From NCBI RefSeq assembly GCF_033807575.1, contig NC_084711.1, positions 3,038,001 through 3,102,000 of the forward strand: a stretch of 64,000 bases of DNA, written 5' to 3'. Below the pieces are notes generated by a model. It saw only the letters and a list, made by a program, of their open reading frames with translations, searched no databases and was not told the DNA's origin. The DNA is from Cydia pomonella (Eukaryota > Arthropoda > Insecta > Lepidoptera > Tortricidae). Each line of letters begins with the position of its first letter. Position 1 is the first letter of the stretch. Positions 1-10,977 of this stretch are shown here, in pieces. The position numbers and the translations under genes are program-made.

Positions 1-102
1 ATGATAACTACCTAATTTACCTGTACCTAGTTCTAGCACTTGTAAACTAACATGATGCATAGATATGTAGGTACTGGCTGTGAAAGATGATTCGTTCTAT
101 AT

Positions 103-207
103 TCTGTTTTTTTTATTCCGTAGACTAAAATGACATTTCATGTGGTACTAAGAAATGTCATGTCTTACATATGAAACGTCATTTTAGTCTACGGAATAAA
201 AAACAGA
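103..207. repeat. Hairpin MITE, about 105 bp
   Basis: Almost perfect inverted repeat. The left arm begins TCTGTTTTTTTTATTCCGTA and the right arm ends TACGGAATAAAAAACAGA. The arms continue inward through ACTAAAATGAC and leave a short loop. There is no ORF. The structure fits a short non-autonomous DNA transposon; the superfamily is not clear. Confidence 0.75.
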
Positions 208-349
208 CCTTAGTCATATTACTTTAATCTAGTCCTAAGTTTACGTATATTAAAACGAAAAAATATCTTGAATATGACCTAGGTACATTACATTAAACAA
301 AATTATATTATAGAACTAATCTAGTTTTATTTTATTGACGCCACGCCAC

Positions 350-733
350 TTAAGTGATAATTAATAGTTACGTAGATAAGACTTTATTTCGTTGGGTCGT
401 GGCTTACAAATGGTCACATTTACAGATGTGGGCTCATCAGGGTCCACAATCCTATTTCCTCACCTTAATTTGTCATATGGCCCACAATGCTGGCATTGGG
501 GGAGGTCACAATGCATAAGTAAGTGAAAAGTGCCGGTGTTGTCTTATTTGGTACAATAATGTTTACGAGTTAGCACTGTGGTCAAAATAGGAATGTAGAC
601 GTTCTGGGACTGTAGTCAAAATAGTAATGGGGACGATTTATGAAAGTAACGAGTTAGGAATTGTATGCTGACGACACACATAGGATTGTGGACGATTTAA
701 AAAGGTGGTGAAATAGGATTGGTCGAAGCGTTG
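350..733. other. Non-coding, faint irregular repetition
   Basis: No coding potential. Phrases such as GTCAAAATAGGAATG, GTCAAAATAGTAATG and GTGGACGATTTA recur at uneven spacing between about 540 and 715. This suggests an old degenerate tandem repeat or the body of an eroded element. Confidence 0.35.
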
Positions 734-833
734 CTGGGCTATAATCGCGAAAATCGAAGTTCGTCAATTGCGGGCATTTTTCTCTGTCGATCTAATTGCG
801 TCTTAGTGAGAATAAAAGAGAAAGATCCCCGCA
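734..833 (+). repeat. Dispersed repeat (CGCGAAAATCGAAGTT family)
   Basis: The sequence around CGCGAAAATCGAAGTTCGTC, followed by an AATTGCGGGCATTTTTCTCTG-like stretch and a CTTAGTGAGA segment, recurs inverted at 18564-18692 and again at 33673-33755. The 18.6-kb copy has ACCGCGAAAA / TTTTCGCGGT termini, so the family looks like a MITE. Confidence 0.6.
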
Positions 834-894
834 GTGTCGGAAATAATTTTTAAAATGTCGCGTCATCTTTATACGCCTTTTCTCGGGACATCCC

Positions 895-1095
895 TCTGGT
901 CGCATAACAACTTTAGTCATATTTTTAATTCTCATAACACTTTATGCATAAAACCTCCTAGTGAGTTGTATTCTTTGCATAAAACTGTAAATCATAAAAA
1001 TCTTTAGTCATAATAATTATTCCTGAGCATAACGAGTTATATCATAATTTTTAGTCATTAATTTAATTCGCATAAAATTTTTGGTTTGGTTCATT
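895..1095. repeat. Degenerate ~15-bp-periodic repeat with CATAA phase
   Basis: The pentamer CATAA occurs at 903, 933, 947, 978, 993, 1009, 1028, 1043 and 1071, mostly 14-16 bp or about twice that apart. TTTAGTCAT recurs between them. The pattern fits a decayed minisatellite with a unit near 15 bp. No protein is encoded. Confidence 0.4.
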
Positions 1096-1284
1096 ATATA
1101 GGTTTGCACAAAAAATATATGACAACTGTTATGTATGTCATCAAATATTATGGCTAAAAATTTATGACACATTCGTATAATATGATTTTTCATTTGTATG
1201 CAACCCAATATGGACCCCTTTTCTCGACACACTGATTCTGTCATTCCAATATCCAAGTCAGTTTTGCAAAGGCATAATTAAGAG

Positions 1285-1955
1285 TTCCACGAACCTGCCG
1301 CTGAAAAGCCGCTCCCATACAATCGAATTTAGGTGCGCTCTCATTTTAAAACGATGTGCTTAAATAAGTAGGTACCGACATAAAACTTGGCTTGACAATT
1401 TACGTATAATATCTAGGCCCGGTACCAGTATTCGTTGGTAAATTGTTATACGTATTTACCAACCTACAAAAAAAACTAGCGGTTGTCGCAGACCGATTTG
1501 ACTCTCCCTTTTATGGTTGTCATTGCATGCACCAGTGGCTCAAAAATGAGTTAAATAATAACTATAGGTATTAAATAATTTATGAGGGTCATGGAACTTA
1601 CTTTTTACCCGAATATGACAGTAGATACTGAAGATAGTTAGTTAATTTAAAATTATATAGTAATCATATTTTAATTATTTTATGTTTCTTAATTTTTATT
1701 ATTTTCTATTTGACATGTTTCCTGGAAGTTACTTAATATTTTAATATTATTTTTATGTTTTCTAAGCTTTGATGAGCCCATGTTGCTTGAAATAAAAGCA
1801 ATACAATACAAACCAAAAAAAAATTATTAGAAGAGAGTATTCCTGGTTATTTGAATGCTTATGTCAAATTACATGTTGTTCCAATATGTCGTTTTAAAAT
1901 GAGAGCTTAGCTCCGATTGTATGGCGGCGGCTAGGTTCCTGTGATTCTTAAGACA
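1285..1955. repeat. Inverted-repeat-bounded element, ~670 bp
   Basis: The left end (CGAACCTGCCGC, then CCATACAATCG, then CTCTCATTTTAAAACGA) is mirrored at about 1893-1955 (TCGTTTTAAAATGAGAGC, CGATTGTATGG, CGGCGGCTAGGTTCC). The AT-rich interior contains a smaller palindrome near 1434-1461 (TTGGTAAATT..ACCAA). There is no transposase ORF, so it is probably a non-autonomous DNA element. Confidence 0.55.
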
Positions 1956-2280
1956 TATCTACAGATAAGATAAATAACGACATTTCGTGGCATAATACCA
2001 CTAATACTGAGCCGCCAATATCTAAGGATTACCGCACGATAGGAAAAGGATGTCGTTATCAACCCCCCCATCGGCCTAAGGACAATACCTAAAACTGATT
2101 ATGCAAATGATTATCCGTCGGTGCATTGTGCAAGGTTGTAGGTGTTGAGGTGCATAGCGTAGCATCTGATAATAGGGGTGATGGCCAAACATTATTGATA
2201 AAGCTGTTTAAAATGTCCCTTATCAAAAGTTCGGTATTGAGTATACTTATTAGGTACTATTTCAAGTAACACTACTAAGG

Positions 2281-3140
2281 CGCCAGTAACTGTTTACGTA
2301 AGAAGATTAAAGGGGGGGGGATGTCTTATTTTTTCTTACAAGGGGGCGGGATCAGTCTGAATAGTTCTTACGTAAGATCACAACGATGCGCAAAGTCAAG
2401 ATTATACTTTGAAAAAGTATTGATACAGTCAGATTTTAATCAGTCCAGGGGCTTGGACTGATTGATTGATCGAAACCGTATGTAAAGCTGAATGATATGG
2501 AAAAAGGGTCCCATAAAGTTTTAAGTTATAATGTATTGTTTGTCCGCATTTTCGTTAGTCATATTTGGTTTTTCTCAGAAACGCGTAACGTTTCTGTTAA
2601 ATAATAGCCTGTAAACCGTTTAAATATTTTATTTTGATAGTAGTAGTTAGTTTCTGAACGCAACCTGTTGAAATAATCCTAAGAAATATCTCCACCTTCC
2701 GTACTAAGAAAGAATCCTGTTGAATATCACCTGTCATTATGTCTCCGTTTAATTTAGCTCGACGCATTAATAATGTGTTCCGATAAATAAATAAGGATTT
2801 AAGTGTTAAAAACCTCTGATTTATTATTTAAGACCTCTCATTTTCAGGATTGCCATATAGGATAACCTGATTGATTGTATAGGATAACCTAAGGAAATTC
2901 TTGAAAAACTAACGATTTCAGAGTTGTGAATAATGATAAGCTGAATATCATTACATTATGATTTTTAATAATTGGGTCAAACAAAGGGATCCGTACGGAA
3001 AAACTATACAATCAAATCAAAATTTAATAATACCAAAATATAGAATTTACTTTACATTCTTACGTAATAAATTGTAAATAGGGGGGAGAGGGTCGGCCTA
3101 TTGTTATTTTTTCTTACATAGGGGTGGGAGGGGGTCAAGA
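2281..3140. repeat. TTACGTAA / poly-G repeat fragments
   Basis: Two fragments, about 2281-2380 and 3058-3140, combine TTACGTAA (or TACGTAATAAAT) with runs of G and a TTTTTTCTTACA segment. The same combination recurs at about 13.84-14.80 kb, and a short piece lies near 31040. The DNA between the two fragments holds nothing recognisable. Confidence 0.5.
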
Positions 3141-3166
3141 ATTGTCCTACACATATCGACCGAGAC

Positions 3167-3240
3167 CGAGATAAAAAAAATTACATTTCACGATATTCCT
3201 AGACCTATCGTGAAATGTAAAAATCTTTGTCTCGTTCCCT
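3167..3240. repeat. Small hairpin repeat
   Basis: The arm containing TTACATTTCACGATA is mirrored by TATCGTGAAATGTAA, with outer GAGACCGAG / CTTTGTCTC arms and a loop of about 10 bp. It is probably a very short MITE. Confidence 0.5.
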
Positions 3241-4171
3241 GAGTCGAATATCCCGAGACAGTTTGCTCTTCAGGCATCTGAAGTAACCAAAAAAAACTAT
3301 CCTACCTATCTATTGCTTTAATGTGACTACCGTCATTACACATAAACATTACGATCTGCCTAATCTTACGATCGGCCGCTGACAGATATACCACAGTGTT
3401 GGCGGAACCCAATAATGGTCCACGAGTATAACATGTTTGTCTTGGCAGGTGACTTATCAGGAATGCACAAGTACTGGACTGGAGGTGTGGCTCGCAAATC
3501 TCGCAAATTTTTCCTACTGATAGTACTTCAAGTGGATGACAAATAAGTGACATAGGTGACCTACTTGGCCGATAAGCGATAACTTTGGAAGTTAGGCCGG
3601 GCTGTTATTTCTAAACCCAATGGAACTAGGATAAGATGAGCTCGAGATCTCTGAGAACGAATGGGTAATCAGAGCTCAACTAAAGCTATCTGAAATATGT
3701 TCATATACGATTGTAAGAATACTGCGATAAGCAAAGGGCTTACGTTTTAAAGGAATGATAAAATGATATAAAGATATTTTTATCAAAAAACCACAATGGG
3801 CTTTATTGCTTTGTAGATAAGAAATTAAATTAAATATCAGGTTGGGACAGTTGTGTTTTACTACGACATTGCGAAGTTAGATCAATAACTTTGCAGGTGT
3901 TTTTTTTTCAGGTGTTTATCGTAATATTTAATGGTGTGATATTCTCAGAACATATAATTATTAGGAATGTGTCATATCAGCCACACCTTTTTGCAAAAGC
4001 AATTAAAAGTCTAGGGATTTTACAACTTGACTCGCTTTTGTTTATGTGCGAACTTGCAAAACGCGGTATGCGGTTTCATGCTCCTCAATTTTCATAAATT
4101 TTGACTTACTTGTAGGTACCTACACTATTTTCAATTCAAAATACCACCATGCACTTCGCACGTAGCCAATA
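3241..4171. other. No gene recognised
   Basis: AT-rich intergenic DNA. Small open frames occur at 3302-3553 (-) and 3891-4097 (+). They match no family I know and have no splice or codon pattern suggesting a gene. Confidence 0.4.
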
Positions 4172-4270
4172 GTTCGTGCCGTACACGATGACACGTAGAT
4201 TTTTCATATCTAACCTTTAATAACATAATAATACGACTCAAGGCAAGCGTCTTCGTGAATGACACGATAT
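4172..4270. repeat. CGTGTCATCCACGATGACGCG MITE, copy 1
   Basis: About 100-bp element with GTTCGTGCCGTACACGATG at one end and CTTCGTGAATGACACGAT at the other. The core ATCTAACCTTTAA is shared with copies at 19896-19998 and 31733-31836. This is the most diverged of the three copies. Confidence 0.65.
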
Positions 4271-4375
4271 AAAGATCTACTTATGTGGTTTAGTGTAGGT
4301 ATGTAAATAAGTAAATATTCTATAAAGAGCTAACAATTATACATTTTACATAATTGTAAAACTGTAAATAAATAT

Positions 4376-4435
4376 TAAAGGAAAATAGAACCAGATAACA
4401 ACAAGCAGTCTAAAAGCGATCTCTTCCAGAAAACC
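4376..4435 (-). repeat. LINE 3'-end fragment
   Basis: Contains AAAAGCGATCTCTTCCAGA followed by AACCT. The fuller copy at 29151-29288 has the same phrase, with an upstream (ATACA)n-type tract. I take it as the reverse-complemented tail of a lepidopteran non-LTR retrotransposon. Confidence 0.4.
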
Positions 4436-4622
4436 TAAATTAATAATTTATTAAACAAGTCAAGTTGATGTGAAGGGGGGGGGAAGCAGACACCGCAGAG
4501 GGCCATACATTTTTATAAATTGGAGCTCTGGGGGGGGGGGCTGCCCCCTCCTGCTTGCCTACGCCCATGAGTATGAGATTTTTACCCGTTTCAATCAGTC
4601 ACCACTGGTTTTCGTTTTTGTT

Positions 4623-5165
4623 TATTCGATAAGAGCCAGACTTACTTTCGATATAGAAATGCAGATAATTGATTAGATAATCCTTGTATGATTTTCATGC
4701 TTCTTTCATGCATAAGTATAATGATTTATGCAACTTATTGGAAGTAACCGTTTTGAATGATTCACGGTTAGTTTCACTAGATTTAAATCGGCCGGGATAT
4801 CCTCGCAGAGAGATAATCTCAAATTTAATATTGTATGTCTAAAATCAAATAACTATAATTCAGCCTATACACGCCCCACTGCTGGGCAGTTGGGCACAGG
4901 CTTCCTCTCATGCGCGAGACGTGGGTAGTAGTCTATAATCATTAAAACTATTTTTAACATCATCTACTCGGAAAAAGGCTTTTTCTTCCCTGCTCGGAGG
5001 GATTAAAGCGGCACTTTTCTTCCCGACTAGGACGGATCAAAGTAACACTTTTCTGTTCTAGGAAACTATTTTTATAGGTATTCTTTTGTATACAATTATT
5101 TCGCTTAAATAATATTTTGAAGCATAATAATTTGCTCAAAAGGTGATTTCAAAAACAGGATAGTA
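4623..5165 (+). repeat. Segmental duplication, copy 1
   Basis: Two blocks here are repeated in the same order and orientation at 5996-6985. Block a (4623-4728) contains GATAAGAGCCAGACTTAC and ATAATCCTTGTATGATTTTC. Block b (about 4965-5165) contains CGGATCAAAGTAACACTTTT and ends with an AAGGTGATTTCAAAAACAGGA-like stretch. Copy 1 lacks the LINE/SINE tail found in copy 2, so 5076/5077 marks the empty site. Confidence 0.6.
4862..4935 (+). repeat. Lepidopteran dispersed repeat fragment
   Basis: The text around CCACTGCTGGGC, GGCACAGGCTTCCTCTCATG and CGCGAGACGTGGG is a phrase I recognise as very common in lepidopteran genomes, where it belongs to a retroelement-derived repeat. Only this short piece is present, inside the duplicated block. 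Confidence 0.5.
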
Positions 5166-5181
5166 ACTACGGAAAACTATA

Positions 5182-5948
5182 GGGCCACCCCATAATACTA
5201 GCGTCTTTCGAGCGTCGTCGTCTTGCCAGCGCGCGCGGCACAACGACACGGCACGCGCAGCGTCGACGCAACTGTGCCGTAACGCTAGTTCATTCATTTG
5301 TTGTTTGTTGTTGTTTATTTTTGTTGTTTATTTATTCATCATTTGTTGAGCTCTGATGCGTCTCACCAGCGCCCTTACAGCGACAACGCGACGTCTCTAA
5401 CGTCTTTCGCGGCGTCTTGCCAGCGTCATATCAGCGCCTGCGCAGCGTTCTCACCCTGACTATTACCAACGCGAGAATAACAAACTAAAGTTGGGGTAGT
5501 CGTTCAACTATTAGTGCCACTACCTTATATCCCATAATATGGAACGATTTTAAATTTCTTGAATAAACAGCTCAATCAAACCCATCTTCGAGCGCCTCGG
5601 GCGGTGAGTGCATTTCGGACATCACGTATTTTCTTTTTTAGTGCCACTGATTAAACACTGAGGGTGGTGCGATGCAGTAACAGGTTGCAGGGTTGGGGGA
5701 TTGCATTGTGCACAACCTGTCGTAGTGACGCTGCGCGGGCGCTGTCAAGTTGCTGGAAGGACGTTGACGTTCGGAAAACTGTACTGACGTAGCGTCGTCG
5801 CTGCGTGGACGCTGGTGAGACGCTGGCGCTCGATAAATGCTGCTGCTGTCGCGCCGACATTACGTTGACGCAACGCAAAAGTTGCGTCGCCGTTGCGCGG
5901 GCGCTGGCAAGACGATGACGCTCGAAAGACGCTAGTGTGGAGTGGCCC
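5182..5948. mobile_element. GC-rich long-TIR non-autonomous element, ~770 bp
   Basis: It starts GGGCCACCCCATA with ACTAGCGTCTTTCGAGCGTC. It ends with the reverse complement, GACGCTCGAAAGACGCTAGT followed by GTGGAGTGGCCC. The TIRs extend inward more than 60 bp through GTCTTGCCAGCGC and are much more GC-rich than the surroundings; the centre is AT-rich. The open frames at 5651-5969 (-) are by-products of CG-rich repetition. A truncated relative lies at 27350-27492. Confidence 0.65.
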
Positions 5949-6116
5949 ATACTGAGCATGGCCCGACATGCTCTTGGCTGATTTCTGTTTAGTATTTATT
6001 AGATAAGAGCCAAACTCACTTTTCGATATAGAGATGCAGATTAATGATTAGATAATCCTTGTATGATTTTCATGCTTCTTACATACATAACTATAATGAT
6101 CTATTCGAATGTTAAT

Positions 6117-6230
6117 ATCCAGAGAGTAAAATGAGGACTACGTTTGTATGAAAAGGTGATTTCACTCGGGTCCTCCACTTTCGTCTTAAACACTCTACTT
6201 TTCATTTCGAATACGAGGAAATTAACATTC
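6117..6230. repeat. Hairpin MITE, ~114 bp
   Basis: Ends are GAATGTTAAT and ATTAACATTC. The inner arms AGAGAGTAAAATGA and CTCTACTTTTCATT, and GAGGACTACG / CGGGTCCTC, also partly pair. No ORF. Confidence 0.5.
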
Positions 6231-6634
6231 ATGTGCATTTAAAAGAACACGGCTACGTAAAACTTCAGTAGTATTTAGTGAGGCTACTTTCAATTAACAA
6301 TTTATGTAAAAATGTCATTATGTTTGGAATGGGGAGTTAATTATCAGAATGGAAATTATACAACAACTTCATTTAAAATCAAAATTTTAATTGCTAATCG
6401 TAATAAAAACGTACTTAGAAACGTAAAAGGTGTTCTAGACTTCATTTTCTGCACACTTTTTAGAACAACAACGACCCACTTTCAGAGCATGATACCTAAA
6501 TGAAAACTATATTTCACATCACCTACTTGGAAAAGGGCTTTTCTTCCCTGCTTGGAGGGGTCAAAGTGTCACTTTACTTCCCTGCTAGGACGGATCAAAG
6601 TAACACTTTTCTGTTCTAGGACAGTAGTTTTATA

Positions 6635-6868
6635 CCTCCACCTTAAAGAAAACCGCAGCCAAATAACACTAGAAGTAGACCCTACTCTTAGTGTTGTGTT
6701 CCTGGCGGTGAGTAAGGTTGCCAGAGCTCAACGAGAGGTGGGAGGGTTGTTAGGGTCGGCAACGCGCATGTAACTCCTTTGGAGTTGCAGGCGTACATAG
6801 GCTACGGAGACTGCTTACCATCAGGCGGGTCGTACGCTTGTTTGCCACCGAAGCAGTATATAAAAAAA
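6635..6868 (+). mobile_element. LINE/SINE 3' tail insertion with known empty site
   Basis: Begins CCTCCACCTTAAAG and contains GTGAGTAAGGTTGCCAGAGC, GGCAACGCGCATGTAAC and ACTGCTTACCATCAGGCGGG, ending GCAGTATATAAAAAAA. The same tail occurs at 9239-9420, 22713-22818, 41232-41411 and 59827-59926. At 22.5 kb it follows a LINE C-terminal coding segment, so the family is or borrows a LINE 3' end. Copy 1 of the flanking duplication is uninterrupted, which fixes the insertion edges. Confidence 0.65.
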
Positions 6869-7244
6869 GGTATTCTTTTGCATACATTTTTTTAGCTTAA
6901 ATTTTAAAAAATAAATAAATATGGGACATCATATTTTGAAACAATAATTTACTCAATAGGTGATGTGAAAAGCAGGATGTGTCACATGGCAGCTACTCTC
7001 GGGATTCTATTATAGAATTCTTCTTTTCGTTTAGGATTAAATGTACGCCCTCGCCGTAAATATTATTTTGCTCCCCTGTGACTAAATCTACTAGGATGAT
7101 AATACCATAAAAATAGCTAAAGTAGAGATCTAAGTAAGATACATAAATTAAAAAAAACACAATTTTTTGTTTTTTATTTAAAATACGCTTGAAAATATGG
7201 AATATAGGAAGGTTTTTACAATTATACCAGTCATATAGGGTCAT

Positions 7245-7658
7245 ACCTACTTATAATTCACAAGGCACCACTTATTTCATTATCTAATGCAAAGTTTTTA
7301 GTAACAAGCAAAATTTTAAAGAGACGTAAGGTTTTCAGATTAAAAAAAAAACACTTTTATTCAAACAAAAGTCCATAATAATAGAATAAGGTAAAAATAA
7401 GAACTAAAATACAATAAAATTAAAACTTATACTAATAGTTGCTTCAGTCGATAGGTATGACTAGTCTCAATTTATTTACATTATTATTGCAATATAATAT
7501 AATGGCATTATATATATATATATTTTTTTTTTCTATATAATATCACGTGTCCACTGCTATTTGTTCTCGTTCTGATGAACGGATAACCAGTAACGGAATA
7601 TAGGGCTATTTAGTTTCTCGGAGATGGTCTTAAGTATGCGATTGTCTGAAGTTCTTAA
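7245..7658. other. No gene recognised
   Basis: AT-rich sequence with an imperfect TA-rich stretch near 7507-7545. It probably includes the eroded downstream part of the LINE whose coding piece follows on the minus strand. Confidence 0.35.
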
Positions 7659-7961
7659 TCACTCCCAAAAACCTGCGATCCGACTTCTGATGATGGCGAA
7701 GAAGTCGGGCACCCCTGCCTCAGCGAACATGCCCGACGCGCTGCAACACCTGGGTAACCTCAGTAGGATGCGAAAAGCGTCATTATATTGAACTCGCAAA
7801 GTTGAAAATGCTTTCCTACTAAAGTTCACCCAGAGCTGGCAGGTATACAAACACTGACAAAATGCACGAAATAGAGTCACTTTGACACTGTTTGTACACC
7901 TTGCGAATTTGCGCGCGAGCATGTTACACCTAATCGATAGGGCTCGTCTTTCCCTTTCCAT
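7659..7961 (-). pseudogene. LINE reverse-transcriptase C-terminal fragment
   Basis: About 100 residues are open. The run RCNMLARKFARCTNSVKVTL and the motifs LYTCQLWVNF, LRVQYNDAFRILLRLPR and CSASGMFAEA are typical of the region after the polymerase domain in jockey/CR1-type non-LTR retrotransposons. No RT catalytic motif, endonuclease or complete ORF is present. It is a dead 5'-truncated copy. Confidence 0.7.
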
Positions 7962-8216
7962 ATCATGGTCATCTTTTAAATCACTACATGCCCTAAATTA
8001 ATTGACGTAAAAGCGCCATATCTTCCTTCGCAAATGTGGCGCGGTGCGCCATATGTTTGGTTTCCTTCTAATTTTGTAAACTACTAAGGTTATAATCATA
8101 TGCCGAACTACTGACGAGAAAGTAGTTTTATAAATTGCTGCTTAAGCGTCCCTTTTTAGCTAATTATTCCCAATCAATAGGTAACGATTAGACATGCGAT
8201 AATATTTAGGGTTCCG
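7962..8216. other. No gene recognised
   Basis: Spacer between the LINE fragment and the next dispersed repeat. I see nothing specific in it. Confidence 0.35.
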
Positions 8217-8693
8217 TACCAAAAAGGTACAAAAGGAACCCTTATGGTGCGAGTCTGTCCGTCGGTTGACCATTCCCCCCCTTTATATCCGAAATTTAGC
8301 GAAGAATAATTATGTTTTTTTTTTCCATAATATTAACATTACTATAAATTTAACAGAAAAAATATAATTAGACCTCTATCATAACTTAGCTTAACAAAAA
8401 ACATTCTCGAATTACATTACATTACATTACATTAAAGACACCTCTTTTTTCAAATAAAAGAATAATGTTTGAAATCGGTTCAATGATAGAGAATTATCGT
8501 CGAAAAACCGACATACGTGCATTACACGTTAGGTAATAGTTAGACAATTTGCCGCTAGATGGCGCTGTACACAAATATAATAAGTACCTCTGATTAAGTC
8601 TTTCGCTTTTATAGTTACACGAGATAATTTAAAGTATGTACGGAACCCTCGTTTTGCTAGTAAAACAAACTTGCGCTTGACCGGTTTTTTTTT
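8217..8693 (+). mobile_element. TAGGGTTCCGTACC dispersed element, copy A
   Basis: Starts TAGGGTTCCGTACC, with GTCTGTCCGTCGG shortly after. It ends with CGGAACCCTCG, an eroded form of the ACTTGNCCGG motif and a T-run. Other copies are at 24584-25134, 30162-30716 and 57549-57766. The start and the inner CGGAACCC are inverted relative to each other. It is non-autonomous and of uncertain class. A small (ATTAC)n microsatellite lies inside at 8411-8434. Confidence 0.6.
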
Positions 8694-9109
8694 GGTATCG
8701 ATATCGTGTGTAAAGCGTAAGCGCACTAAAGATACAATAATATTTTATGATTGAGTGATAAGAAGTTTTGACAGATAGCATATTTTTATGACGAAATAAA
8801 ATTGTGACGAAATAGGGTTGTCACAAATTTATCATATAATATAATACGTCTGAACCTCTATACGCCCAGACATCAAAACTTGCCTAGGCAAATGCAATTT
8901 TAATTTGTCAAAATAAAGTTTCAAATTAAAATGGAACGGGCGACCTTTTATTAGGCCTCTGGGCGGCTAGATGATAAAATTCCATATTTAAATAATTAAA
9001 TATAATGAATTTCGGAACACATTCTTATTCCTATGGTAAAAAAGGTGTTACAATATAAGTATATACTGTATAGTATTGTAGTATACAGTACACTGTAGTC
9101 TGTACCTGG
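8694..9109. other. No gene recognised
   Basis: AT-rich intergenic sequence without coding potential or a clear repeat. Confidence 0.35.
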
Positions 9110-9420
9110 ACCCGGGTATGTCCTTAAACTATGTCCAAAAGAGAGGTATGGACGCTGTGAATGTCATCTCGTTTTGTGTGGTAGGGCACAGCACAGCGGA
9201 AGTCATTCCAGATCTAGAGCAGAGCCCAACTAGGGAAGTACCTCCACCTAACAAAAACCGCTGCCAAATAACACTACTCATAGTGTTGTATTCCTGCCGG
9301 TGAGTAAGGTTACCAGAGCTCAAAGAGGGTGCGTTTGGGTTGGCAACACGCATGTAACACGGTGATAGCTTACCATCAAGCGGGCTGTATGCTTGTTTGC
9401 CATTGGCGTAGTATAAAAAA
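9110..9420 (+). mobile_element. Composite dispersed repeat with LINE/SINE tail
   Basis: The first part (9110-9237) contains CCCGGGTATGTCCTTAAACT and GTGGTAGGGCACAGC and recurs inverted at about 35595-35697. The second part (9239-9420) is the tail of 6635-6868, with GAGTAAGGTTACCAGAGC and CTTACCATCAAGCGGGC. The pair probably belongs to one longer retroelement. The overlapping small open frames are not genes. Confidence 0.55.
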
Positions 9421-10977
9421 AACTTTATAGTATACATTTGTGTATTTAATCACTTAGATAGTCACTATTATCTATTTGAGGTTGACTATACGTAGGATGA
9501 TCTGGAACGTCCGTCTGTCTGTCTTTATTAATAATATAGGTATTTCTGTAAACTTCTAGAAAAAAAATATGCGATTTACACAAATAGGTAAAATTATGCA
9601 GTTTTACCCTTGAGTAGAGTTCTAGACGACCTATCAATTCTTGTTAAGTACTTAGAAAAATATCTTAGTTTTTCTAGTAGGTACATATTTTTTGCTAAGG
9701 TACGCGCATCATATGCTATGTAAAATTTAAGCAAGTATCTAAGTAGGGAGGTGCCTATTAAATAATATATATTTTAAAACAAAAATATGAAAAATTAAAA
9801 ATTATATGTACTTTTATTATTTAATGCTTATTTAAAACAATATTTAGTTTCTTGTTAAAACTTAAAAATTTAATTTATGTTAAAAATCGTATTATTTCAC
9901 TGAAATACATGGTAAGTACAAAGCTGTGGTGGGGCATCAGACAATTCCTAAGGCAACTTGGACCTTTTGGGTTACCTATTGTAAAAGCGGGTTAAATTAT
10001 TTCCACAGGGTTAACATTGCCCTGCGAACCCATATTTGTATCGTCGTATAAATCGTCGGGTGTAATTTAATATTTTTTAAATTGGTGTAAAAGGTTTTTT
10101 TCGGGCAATAATTGCCCCTTAGGGGTAGAGTAACCGGGCGTAAAAAAAAACTTTGTAAGATACGTTCCGAGTTGCGGACACTACTATTTGTCAACTATAG
10201 TAGTGATCGTTAAAAGTAGAATTATTTGCTTTGCGTAACAATTGCGTAAGTTTTTATAAGTTAATTGTTTTGATTGTATTATACAATACGTAAAATATGA
10301 TGTTTTTATTAAATCTGAAACATTTATTAATTATTACGAATTAATACTCTCGGGGTGTTTTGGAACAATGCGGTCTGACTTATTTCGGTGGTCTATTATA
10401 AACCGTCAATATATTGTTGAATTACGTATGAACTTTTTTGTCTCTTTCTTCTTGCTAATGACGTGAAAGGGACAAAGACAATATATTCCAAATATTTCAA
10501 ACTTTTATTAAGCCCCGCACGTTGAAATGACATTCGAATAAAGGTCACTTGAATGTTATTTTGTCTCACTCAGTGAGCAAAATGCGATTTTGCTCGCTGT
10601 TTTTAAGGAGCAAATTACCCTTGTTCTAGCTGCTGACGTGAAAAGTAATTTGACGTCAATATTGAGTTATTTCCTTATGTTGGATGGTAGAACGGACTTT
10701 TAAATTGCGATTTTGAATAATAAATAATTATTTAAGAACGTTCATTTTGTTTTGCTTTTGATGTTTTTCAGTTAAAATATTTATAAATTATTAGGTAGTA
10801 GATTTTTATCAAAACGAGATAACGTTCATGATAGTGTCAACCCTATCGCAAAAGTCCTGACAGCGCGGGAATTTAACGCGAAGCCTCTGCGATTTTCAGT
10901 CATTGCCGACGCCGATTCCAACCTAGCTCCACCCCCGCAGTAAGTACTACATAGTGCTCAAAACTTAGCTAACTCTC
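9421..10977. other. No gene recognised
   Basis: About 1.5 kb of AT-rich sequence with no exon-like segment, tRNA or clear repeat. Small open frames on the minus strand (9446-9637, 9997-10194) match nothing I know. Confidence 0.4.

Larger units (their letters stand above)
5996..6985 (+). repeat. Segmental duplication, copy 2
   Basis: Repeats blocks a and b of 4623-5165 in the same order. Block a' is about 5996-6103. Block b' is 6503-6634 plus 6869-6985, interrupted by a 234-bp LINE/SINE tail. A hairpin MITE (6117-6230) also lies between the blocks. Confidence 0.6.

Noticed and set aside
5651..5969. Two overlapping minus-strand open frames of 74-102 codons
   Set aside because: They lie inside the GC-rich TIR element; low stop density comes from CG-rich repeats. 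No homology recognised.
8411..8434. CRISPR-like or regulatory array at (ATTAC)n
   Set aside because: It is a plain pentanucleotide microsatellite without spacers; no CRISPR array exists in the window.
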